Positions 26,825-33,583 of a DNA stretch of 64,000 nucleotides are shown piece by piece. Positions within the stretch are counted from its first letter, which is position 1. Each line of letters starts with the position of its first letter. Source of the DNA: DASPTT01 sp035623275 (GTDB lineage Bacteria > Actinomycetota > Acidimicrobiia > Acidimicrobiales > UBA8190); contig DASPTT010000143.1 in NCBI GenBank assembly GCA_035623275.1, positions 1 through 64,000 of the forward strand, in the 5' to 3' direction. The notes under the pieces are model-generated. The model was given only the letters and a program-made list of their open reading frames with translations, was not told the origin of the DNA and did not search any database. A program made the position numbers and the translations under genes.

Positions 26825-27990
26825 TGCGGCTCCACGACACCGCGCGACGCGCGCTGGTCCCCTTCGAGCCGGGGCCCGAGGTCACCATGTACTCCTGCGG
26901 CATCACGCCCTACGATGCCGCGCACCTCGGGCACGCGCAGGTGTACCTCACCTTCGACCTGCTCCAGCGGCGCCTGCGCGACCTGGGGCACCGGACCCGC
27001 CTCGTGCGCAACGTGACGGACGTCGACGACGACATCCTTCGCAAGGCCCGCGAGCTCGGGGTGCACTACCTGGACCTGGCGGCCGAGGAGATGGCCCGCT
27101 TCGACGCCAATATGGACGCGCTCGGGCTGCTGCCCGTGGCCAGCGAGCCGCGTGCCACCTCGGCCATCCCCGAGATCCTGTCGATGGTCGGCGCACTGCT
27201 CGACACCGACCATGCCTATCGGGCCGGCGGGGCGGTGTACTTCGACATCTCGACCTTCGGGCGCTTCGGGCAGGTGAGCCACCTGCCCCGCGAGGAGATG
27301 CTGACGCTGGCGGCCGAGCGCGGCGGGAAGCCCGACGACCCCAACAAGCGCAACCCGCTCGACTTCGTTCTCTGGCAGCCCTCCGCACCCGACGAGCCCG
27401 CCTGGGAGTCGCGTTGGGGGCCCGGTCGCCCGGGATGGCACATCGAGTGCTCGGCGCTGGCCATGCGGGAGCTCGGCCCCACGATCGACTTGCACGGTGG
27501 CGGGCGCGACCTCGTGTTCCCGCACCACGAGTGCGAGGCAGCGCAGTCCGAGTCCGTGACCGGTCAGACGTTCTCGCGCCACTGGCTGCACGTGGGCATG
27601 GTGGGCCTCGACGGGGAGAAGATGTCGAAGTCGCTGGGGAACCTGGTCTTCGTCGGCGACCTGCTCAAGGAATGGGAGGCGGCCGCGGTGCGCGTAGCGC
27701 TCCTCGCGCATCACTACCGAGCCGACTGGAGCTGGGGGGACGGCGACATGCCAGCCGCGGCCGATCGGCTGGCGCGTTGGCGTGCCGCGTCCGGTTCGGG
27801 GTCCGGCGCGACCCCCGGCGCGACTTCGGGGGCGACCTCCGGCGCGGACGCCGAGTCGGTGCTCGACGCGGTGCGGGCGCGGCTCGACGACGACCTCGAC
27901 GTGCCGGGCGCGCTGTCCGTCCTCGACGACGCGGCCGCGTCCGGCGGCGGTGTCGGTCCGGGGGCGTCGCTGCTCGGCGTTAGCCTGTAG
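26821..27990 (+). CDS. mshC: MshC-type cysteine:glucosaminyl-inositol ligase (mycothiol synthesis) or cysteinyl-tRNA synthetase paralogue
   Basis: This class I synthetase-fold protein of 389 residues is predicted to join cysteine to GlcN-inositol in mycothiol synthesis. It has YSCGITPYDAAHLGHA, where the ITPYD form is typical of MshC (CysRS has a P-T-V-Y form), zinc-ligand segments HIECSAL and HHECEAAQ, and the KMSKS loop in GEKMSKSLGN. The HYRADWSW stretch also fits MshC. The C-terminal tail is short and lacks the tRNA-binding part of CysRS. It carries an ATPG/ATSG repeat (27808-27843). It starts within npdG's stop, and thrS follows 29 bases downstream. Confidence 0.75.
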   Translation: MMRLHDTARRALVPFEPGPEVTMYSCGITPYDAAHLGHAQVYLTFDLLQRRLRDLGHRTRLVRNVTDVDDDILRKARELGVHYLDLAAEEMARFDANMDALGLLPVASEPRATSAIPEILSMVGALLDTDHAYRAGGAVYFDISTFGRFGQVSHLPREEMLTLAAERGGKPDDPNKRNPLDFVLWQPSAPDEPAWESRWGPGRPGWHIECSALAMRELGPTIDLHGGGRDLVFPHHECEAAQSESVTGQTFSRHWLHVGMVGLDGEKMSKSLGNLVFVGDLLKEWEAAAVRVALLAHHYRADWSWGDGDMPAAADRLARWRAASGSGSGATPGATSGATSGADAESVLDAVRARLDDDLDVPGALSVLDDAAASGGGVGPGASLLGVSL

Positions 27991-28019
27991 CCCCGGCGAC
28001 CGACGGAGGGGCGAGCGCT

Positions 28020-30020
28020 ATGGCAGGGGCAGTCACGGTCCGTCTCCCGGACGGCTCGACCAAGGAGGTGGCAGAAGGGGCGACGGCGCTGGACGTGGCC
28101 CGGGCCGTCGGCGCCCGCCTGGCCAAGGCGGCGGTGGCCGTCGAGGTCGACGGCGTCCCGGCGGACCTCACCCGCCCCGTGCCCGACGGGGCGACCCTTG
28201 CCATCGTCACCGACGACAGCGAGGAGGGGCGGGCCGTGCTGCGCCACTCGACCGCCCACGTCCTCGCCCAGGCCGTCCTCGCCCTGTGGCCGGGCGCGAA
28301 GTTCGCCATCGGGCCGCCCATCGAGAACGGCTTCTACTACGACTTCCTCCTCCCCGGCGACGAGCACTTCACCGACGCGGACCTCGAGCGCATCGAGGTG
28401 AAGATGCGCGAGATCGTGGCCGACGACCAGCCCTTCGTCCGCGAGGATCACACGGCCGAGTCGGGCCTCGCCCTCTTCGCCGACCAGCCCTTCAAGCGCG
28501 AGATCATCGAGGGCGCGGCCGCGGATCCCGCCCTGGCGGCGGAGGCGGAGGTCGACCACGGCGCGGCGGTGGTGAGCGCCTATCGCAACACCGACACCTT
28601 CGTCGACCTGTGCCGCGGGCCGCACGTCCCCTCCACCGGCCGGCTCGGGCACTTCAAGCTCCAGCGGGTGGCCGGCGCCTACTGGCGCGGCGACGAGAAG
28701 CGGCCCCAGCTCCAGCGCATCTACGGCACCGCGTGGGAGAGCGACGAGGCGTTGGCCGAGCACCTCCACCGGCTGGAGGAGGCCGAGCGCCGTGACCATC
28801 GGCGCCTCGGCGCCGAGCTCGACCTCTTCTCCTTCCCGTCGGAGATCGGCTCGGGGCTGGCGGTGTTCCACCCCAAGGGCGGGCTCGTGCGCCGGCTGAT
28901 GGAGGACTACTCCCGCCGGCGCCACACCGACGCCGGGTACGCCTTCGTCAACACCCCGCACATCACCAAGTCCGACCTCTTCGAGATCTCGGGGCACCTC
29001 GACTGGTTCGCGGAGTCCATGTACCCGCCCATGGAGCTCGACGAAGGGCACCGGTACTACCTCAAGCCCATGAACTGCCCGTTCCACATCCTCATCTATC
29101 GGGGACGGCAGCGGTCGTACCGGGAGCTGCCCATGCGGCTCTTCGAGTTCGGGACCGTCTACCGCTACGAGAAGTCCGGTGTCGTGCACGGGCTGACCCG
29201 GGTGCGGGGGATGACGCAGGACGACGCCCACATCTTCTGCACGGTCGAGCAGATGCCGGACGAGCTGACGAACGCGCTCGAGTTCGTCCTCGGCCTCCTG
29301 CGCGACTTCGGGCTGCGCGACTTCTACGTCGAGCTCTCCACCAAGCCCGAGGGCAAGGCGGTGGGCTCCGACGAGGAGTGGGCCCTCGCCACCGAGGCGC
29401 TGCGGGGCATCGCCGAGGCGATGGGGCTCGACCTGGTCATGGACGAGGGCGGTGGCGCCTTCTACGGGCCCAAGATCTCGGTGCAGACCAAGGACGCCAT
29501 CGGGCGGAGCTGGCAGGTCTCCACCATCCAGCTCGACTTCCAGCTGCCCGGGCGCTTCGACCTCGAGTACGTCGGGGCCGACAACGCGCGCCACCGCCCG
29601 GTCATGATCCACCGGGCCCTGTTCGGCACGGTGGAGCGCTTCTTCGGCATCCTGCTCGAGCACTACGCCGGCGCGCTGCCGACGTGGCTGTGCCCGGTGC
29701 AGGTGGCCGTGCTCCCCGTGCGAGCGGATCACGAGGACTACGCCGACGCGGTGCGCCGGGCGTGCGCCGAGGCCGGCCTGCGGGTCGAGGTCGACGGCGC
29801 CGACGAGCCCATCGGCGCGCGGATCCGGCGCCGGAAGCTGGAGAAGCTGCCCTACATCCTCGTGGTGGGCGACGACGACACCGGGGCGCGCACGGTGGGC
29901 GTGAACCGGCGTGGCGGTGACCGGCCCGAGCGCGGCGTGGCCCTCGACGCCTTCGTGGCGGCCGCGGTCGCCGAGGTCGACGCCAAGGGACTGCCCGAGC
30001 AGGCGACCGCCGGGCCGTGA
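28020..30020 (+). CDS. thrS: Threonyl-tRNA synthetase
   Basis: This 666-residue class II synthetase has an N-terminal TGS domain (TVRLPDGSTKEVAEG), the editing domain with RHSTAHVLAQAV, a catalytic core with MNCPFHILIY (zinc cysteine), motif 2 FEFGTVYRYEKSG and a C-terminal anticodon domain. GGAGGGG lies before the ATG. A TAGCCT hexamer at 27981-27986, just before the mshC stop, may give a separate promoter. No T-box leader is possible in the 29-base gap. The next gene overlaps by four bases. Confidence 0.97.
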   Translation: MAGAVTVRLPDGSTKEVAEGATALDVARAVGARLAKAAVAVEVDGVPADLTRPVPDGATLAIVTDDSEEGRAVLRHSTAHVLAQAVLALWPGAKFAIGPPIENGFYYDFLLPGDEHFTDADLERIEVKMREIVADDQPFVREDHTAESGLALFADQPFKREIIEGAAADPALAAEAEVDHGAAVVSAYRNTDTFVDLCRGPHVPSTGRLGHFKLQRVAGAYWRGDEKRPQLQRIYGTAWESDEALAEHLHRLEEAERRDHRRLGAELDLFSFPSEIGSGLAVFHPKGGLVRRLMEDYSRRRHTDAGYAFVNTPHITKSDLFEISGHLDWFAESMYPPMELDEGHRYYLKPMNCPFHILIYRGRQRSYRELPMRLFEFGTVYRYEKSGVVHGLTRVRGMTQDDAHIFCTVEQMPDELTNALEFVLGLLRDFGLRDFYVELSTKPEGKAVGSDEEWALATEALRGIAEAMGLDLVMDEGGGAFYGPKISVQTKDAIGRSWQVSTIQLDFQLPGRFDLEYVGADNARHRPVMIHRALFGTVERFFGILLEHYAGALPTWLCPVQVAVLPVRADHEDYADAVRRACAEAGLRVEVDGADEPIGARIRRRKLEKLPYILVVGDDDTGARTVGVNRRGGDRPERGVALDAFVAAAVAEVDAKGLPEQATAGP

Positions 30021-30526
30021 CCTTCGAGCAGCTCTGGGCGGGCTGGCGCCGCGAGTACGTGGTCGCGGCCTCCGACGCCGACCGCCACGGGCACGACGCG
30101 TGCGTCTTCTGCCGCATCGTCGAGAGCGGCGACCCGACCGAGGAGAACGGGATCGTCTGGCGTGACGAGCGCACCTTCGCGGTGCTGAACGCCTACCCCT
30201 ACGCCAGCGGTCACCTGCTGGTCATGCCCCTGCGCCATGTCGACGACCTCGGTGCGCTCGAGCCCGAGGAGTCCTCGGGCCTGTGGGAGGCGACGCGGCG
30301 GGCCGCGGCCGCCATCACCGACGCCTACGACCCCGACGGCATCAACCTGGGGGCGAACCTGGGCCGGGCCGCAGGGGCCGGGATCCCCGCGCACCTGCAC
30401 CTGCACGTGGTCCCTCGCTGGGCGGGCGACACCAACTTCATGACCACGGTGGCCGGCGTCCGGGTGATGCCCGAGTCGCTGCCCGAGTCCTGGCGCCGCC
30501 TGCACGCGGCCTGGCCGGCGCAGTAA
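30017..30526 (+). CDS. HIT-domain hydrolase/phosphorylase (Ap4A-phosphorylase-like)
   Basis: This 169-residue histidine-triad protein has the catalytic HLHLHVVPRW and the N-terminal CVFCRI zinc-type cysteines. Its position after thrS matches mycobacterial Rv2613c, a diadenosine tetraphosphate phosphorylase, so removal of Ap4A made by tRNA synthetases is a sound guess. The GTG start overlaps the thrS stop (GTGA). In the conserved order the next gene is pgsA, but here about 5 kb of other genes intervene. Confidence 0.88.
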   Translation: MTFEQLWAGWRREYVVAASDADRHGHDACVFCRIVESGDPTEENGIVWRDERTFAVLNAYPYASGHLLVMPLRHVDDLGALEPEESSGLWEATRRAAAAITDAYDPDGINLGANLGRAAGAGIPAHLHLHVVPRWAGDTNFMTTVAGVRVMPESLPESWRRLHAAWPAQ

Positions 30527-30553
30527 GCCGGGCCCTCGCGTCCCTCCGGCGCC

Positions 30554-31702
30554 TCACGCCGCGCCCTGGCGTCCCGCCGGCGCGGTGTCGGCCGTGGGGC
30601 CAGCCCCTGCCAGCACTCGTCGGGGCACCCCCGCGACCCATCGGGCCCGGCGGCCGACGCCGTAGCCGGACGCCAGCAGCACCGCAAGGACCCGGGCCCG
30701 GCGCCAGGGATCGTCGGTCAGCGCGTACTGCAGGTGGTAGCCGGGGAGGGCCTGGTGGACGAGCGGCCATTCCACGTCGACCAGAGCGCGCAGGGCCTGA
30801 CCGCGCCACCCCCCACCGGGGAGCGGGAACAGCTCGGCCGGGTGGTCGAGGCCGGCGAAGCGGGCCAGGGCCAGGGCCGCGCCCACCGCTGTGGCGCAGC
30901 GGCCCGCGTCGGCCACGGCCCGCACGCGTCCCCAGTCGATCGGCTCCCCGTGCTCGGCGGCGTGCCCGGCCACCGCGGCGAGGTCCGCGAACCACACCAA
31001 CCGGCAGAAATTGTGGTGCGGCTTGCCGGCGTGCACGGCGAGGACCACCAACTCCTCGGCCGGCGGCAGGCCGAACGCCGGGACGCCGGCGCACTCGATG
31101 GGCCGACGCGCCGCCCACAGGGCCCGGGCCTCCAGCGAGGTGACGCGCAGGGGCGGCGACTCCAGGGCGTAGTGGAGCTCGAGGCTCCACGACGGGACGG
31201 CGTCGTGGGCCAGCAACGTGTCGTAGAGGTCGCGCCGTGCCGGGCGCACGACCCGCCAGCCGGCGCGCTCGAGGGCGTCCAGAGCCGGGCCGTGGTGCTC
31301 GGGCGGGAGGAGCAGGTCGATGTCCTCCATGGCGCGCAGGCCGGGCTCGGCGTAGCGATCGACGAGCGTGGGCCCCTTGAGCACCACCGGCTCGAGGCCG
31401 GCGTCGGCCAGTGGTCCGAGCGCCTGGTGCAGGGCGCGGGGCAGCAACAGGCGCGTCTCGGTCCGGACCACTTCGGCGAGCACGCCGAGCCATCCCCGCG
31501 CCGGGCCCAGGGCGTCGAGGGCCTCCGCGCCCGCCAGGGCCCGCCACAGCAGCGGCCCGATCCGGTGCTCCGTCGAGTGCTGGGCCGCCAGCAGGCCGTC
31601 GGCGCCCGCGCCCAGCGCATGGCGGACGCGGTCGGGATCGGGCCGGCGCCGGCAGGCCTCCCAGAGCAGGCGAGCCGTCCACATCCGCGTCTCAGGACGC
31701 AC
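30554..31702 (-). CDS. Nucleotidyltransferase-family protein (NTP_transf_5-like)
   Basis: This 382-residue protein of the uncharacterised nucleotidyltransferase family often sits with HPr-kinase-like and PqqD-like genes. Seen: VVLKGPTLVDRYAEPGLRAMED about residues 105-127, running into EDIDLLLPPE with the paired acidic residues expected for metal binding. The rest is helical, ending in an arginine-rich tail. GGGAGGA lies before the GTG at 31702, and a TAGGGT -10 is at 31743-31748. It is divergent from the Tat-protein/kinase/PqqD operon and convergent with the HIT gene. It may nucleotidylate or otherwise modify a peptide, but no activity is established. Confidence 0.75.
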   Translation of the reverse strand: MRPETRMWTARLLWEACRRRPDPDRVRHALGAGADGLLAAQHSTEHRIGPLLWRALAGAEALDALGPARGWLGVLAEVVRTETRLLLPRALHQALGPLADAGLEPVVLKGPTLVDRYAEPGLRAMEDIDLLLPPEHHGPALDALERAGWRVVRPARRDLYDTLLAHDAVPSWSLELHYALESPPLRVTSLEARALWAARRPIECAGVPAFGLPPAEELVVLAVHAGKPHHNFCRLVWFADLAAVAGHAAEHGEPIDWGRVRAVADAGRCATAVGAALALARFAGLDHPAELFPLPGGGWRGQALRALVDVEWPLVHQALPGYHLQYALTDDPWRRARVLAVLLASGYGVGRRARWVAGVPRRVLAGAGPTADTAPAGRQGAA

Positions 31703-31742
31703 CGACCATTCCTCCCTGCCGCGGCGCCGCACCGTTGCGCCG

Positions 31743-31748
31743 ACCCTA
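31743..31748 (-). promoter_or_regulatory. -10 element (TAGGGT) of the nucleotidyltransferase gene
   Basis: TAGGGT on the minus strand implies a leader of about 34 bases that carries the GGGAGGA ribosome-binding site. Confidence 0.45.
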
Positions 31749-31832
31749 TCCGGCCGGGTCCGGGCCATCGGACCTGGTGGGATCGTTGTCGGCACGAATC
31801 GAGCCTTCTGGAGTGCTATTTACCGCCGTCCG

Positions 31833-31849
31833 TGGCAATATGGTTGCCA
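31833..31849 (+). promoter_or_regulatory. Inverted repeat overlapping a -10 element of the Tat-protein operon
   Basis: TGGCAA and TTGCCA flank a five-base centre, and TATGGT (31839-31844) inside it is a good -10 match. The surrounding 31800-31860 is less GC-rich than the genes. A repressor bound here would block the operon starting at 31916. Confidence 0.4.
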
Positions 31850-31915
31850 GGTCGGCGCTCCACGTCACTTCGTCATCACGGACAGGTGTCTTCCGCCGCC
31901 GGCCCGAGGACCACC

Positions 31916-32410
31916 GTGGACGACGACACGACCAATACTGCACACGCGGGCGCCGACCGGGGCCAGTCGTCCCCCGACGCGCGCTCCGGCACCATGAACC
32001 GGCGGCAGGCCGTCCAGCGCATCGGCACTCGCGCCGTGGCCGCCTCGGTGGCCGCCTGGGTCGTGCCCGAGATCCTCGTCGGAACGCCCACCGCGGCCGG
32101 CGCCCTTTCGGGTGGGGGCGGCGGCGGTGGTGGGGGCAGCGGCGGCGGCGGTGGTGGGGGCAGCGGCGGCGGCGGAGGTGCGACGACGGCGTCCGGCGGA
32201 GGGTCCACCACCGGCGCGACAGTGAAGACGGCGGCGGCAACCACGCCCTCGACCGGGCCCCAGCTCGCCTACACCGGCGCCAACGTCCAGCGCGACGTGG
32301 ACGTGGCGACCGGTCTCGTGGTGGGGGGCTGGCTCCTGCGCCGCTGGGGCAAGGCCATCGAGGCACGGCGTCCCGATCCCGCCGACGGCGTGGGGCCCTT
32401 CACCGACTGA
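31916..32410 (+). CDS. Tat-exported poly-glycine protein with LAXTG sorting motif, unknown function
   Basis: This is a 164-residue protein. A 26-residue acidic head is followed by a twin-arginine-type signal (MNRRQAVQRIGTRAVAAS, Arg 29-30, then a hydrophobic stretch to VPEILVG). Next come runs of eight, seven and five glycines separated by single serines (about residues 66-87) and a Thr/Ala spacer. The end is LAYTG (residues 117-121), a class-E-type sortase motif, with a weakly hydrophobic VATGLVVGGWLL and a basic tail. GAGGA precedes the GTG at 31916; ATG 31994, at the start of the signal itself, is an alternative. It may be a surface protein or the substrate of the two downstream genes. Confidence 0.65.
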   Translation: MDDDTTNTAHAGADRGQSSPDARSGTMNRRQAVQRIGTRAVAASVAAWVVPEILVGTPTAAGALSGGGGGGGGGSGGGGGGGSGGGGGATTASGGGSTTGATVKTAAATTPSTGPQLAYTGANVQRDVDVATGLVVGGWLLRRWGKAIEARRPDPADGVGPFTD

Positions 32411-32419
32411 GCCGCGCCC

Positions 32420-33271
32420 GTGGAGACGATCGCACGCGTGTCGGCGCGCGTGTTCGTGGGCTTGTCGCTGTGCTTCGCCATCGCCTGCGAGGACGACGCC
32501 TTGGCCGACGACATTCGACGGGTCTTCGCCACCCTGGCGGCGGCCGGCGACGACGAGCGCGCCGGAGGTCCCAGCGTCCGGTACCGGGTCGACGTCGATC
32601 CAGCGGGACGCTGCACGCTCGGGCGCGACGGCGAGACGCTGCTGTCGGGCGCCACACGCGCCGAGCTCGTGGACCTGCTCACCTGGGACGTCAACCAGCG
32701 CGTCGCGGACACCAGCGCGGCCCACATCCTCTTCCACGCCGGCGCCGTCGAGCTCGGCGGCCGTGGGGTGCTCATCCCCGGCGTGTCGGGGTCGGGCAAG
32801 AGCACCCTGACGGCGGCCCTGGTGCGTCGAGGGTCGTCCTACCTTACCGACGAGCTCGTGGCCATGACGGCCGACGGCGGTCGGCTCCTCCCGTTTCCCA
32901 AGGCGCTCGCGCTCGACGAGCGCTCGCTGGGGGTGCTCGGCATGGAGCCCGGTGCGGGGTGCCGGGGCGCTGGATCGGTGCACGTGGTGATCGACGCGCT
33001 GCGCCCGGGTGCCACCGGGACTGCCTGCACCCCCGGGGCGCTGGTATTCCCGCGCTATCGACCCGGCGTGTCCGGTGCACCGGTCCCCATGACGCGGGCC
33101 GACGCCTTGCTCGAGCTGCTCACCAACACGGTGAATCTGGGTGACCACGGCGGCGGGGGTCTGCGGGTGCTGGCCGATCTCGTCGAGCGGTGCCCGGCCT
33201 ACGCCCTCGACGTCGCCGATCTCGACCTGGCGTGTGACGCGGTCCGAGCGGCGGTGGGGGAGGCGGGATGA
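32420..33271 (+). CDS. HPr-kinase-like P-loop protein (HprK-related)
   Basis: This 283-residue protein resembles the C-terminal domain of HPr kinase. Its P-loop GVSGSGKSTL (residues 121-130) is preceded by HILFHAGAVELGGRGVLIPG, and SYLTDELVAM follows with the DE pair used as catalytic base in the family. The N-terminal 100 residues are unlike HPrK, and no phosphotransferase HPr gene is nearby. Relatives accompany PqqD-like proteins in some lasso-peptide and polysaccharide clusters and may phosphorylate a peptide. It starts nine bases after the Tat protein and overlaps the PqqD gene (ATGA). Confidence 0.78.
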   Translation: METIARVSARVFVGLSLCFAIACEDDALADDIRRVFATLAAAGDDERAGGPSVRYRVDVDPAGRCTLGRDGETLLSGATRAELVDLLTWDVNQRVADTSAAHILFHAGAVELGGRGVLIPGVSGSGKSTLTAALVRRGSSYLTDELVAMTADGGRLLPFPKALALDERSLGVLGMEPGAGCRGAGSVHVVIDALRPGATGTACTPGALVFPRYRPGVSGAPVPMTRADALLELLTNTVNLGDHGGGGLRVLADLVERCPAYALDVADLDLACDAVRAAVGEAG

Positions 33272-33540
33272 TCGCGGGCTCGGCCGTCCTCGTGCCCAAC
33301 GCGCTGGTGACGACGGTGGTGGTCGACGACTCGCTCTTCGTCTACGACGAGGGGGACCGGCGTTTCTTCGTCCTCAACGCCAGCGCGGCCGCGGTGTACG
33401 AACGCTGCGACGGGTCGCGCACCCTCGACGCCATCGCCGCCGCGCTGGCCGAGGAGCACCCCGATGCCCCCAGCGTGGCCGAGGACGTGCGCGACGCCGT
33501 CGACGGCCTCGTCGAGCTCGGGCTGGTGGCGATCGTCTGA
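33268..33540 (+). CDS. PqqD-family peptide-binding protein
   Basis: This 90-residue PqqD-like winged-helix domain (RiPP recognition element fold) has FVLNASAAAVYERCDGSRTLDAIAAAL, the typical L-N-x-x-A-x-x-x-x-x-x-C-D-G-x-x-T block, and an acidic C-terminal helix region. PqqD proteins present a leader peptide to a modifying enzyme. It is translationally coupled to the HPr-kinase-like gene, so the two probably act together. The peptide substrate is not obvious; the Tat-exported neighbour is a candidate. Confidence 0.8.
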   Translation: MIAGSAVLVPNALVTTVVVDDSLFVYDEGDRRFFVLNASAAAVYERCDGSRTLDAIAAALAEEHPDAPSVAEDVRDAVDGLVELGLVAIV

Positions 33541-33583
33541 GGGATCGGGGGCGACGGTGCTGGTGGGCGCGCGGCGCGCCTGG

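Noticed and set aside
27991..28019. T-box or other tRNA-sensing leader before thrS
   Set aside because: Only 29 bases separate mshC and thrS, too short for a T-box, and the space holds an ordinary Shine-Dalgarno.
30554..33540. A lasso-peptide biosynthetic cluster
   Set aside because: HPr-kinase-like, PqqD and nucleotidyltransferase genes are present, but there is no asparagine-synthetase-like cyclase, no transglutaminase-like protease and no typical precursor in the window.
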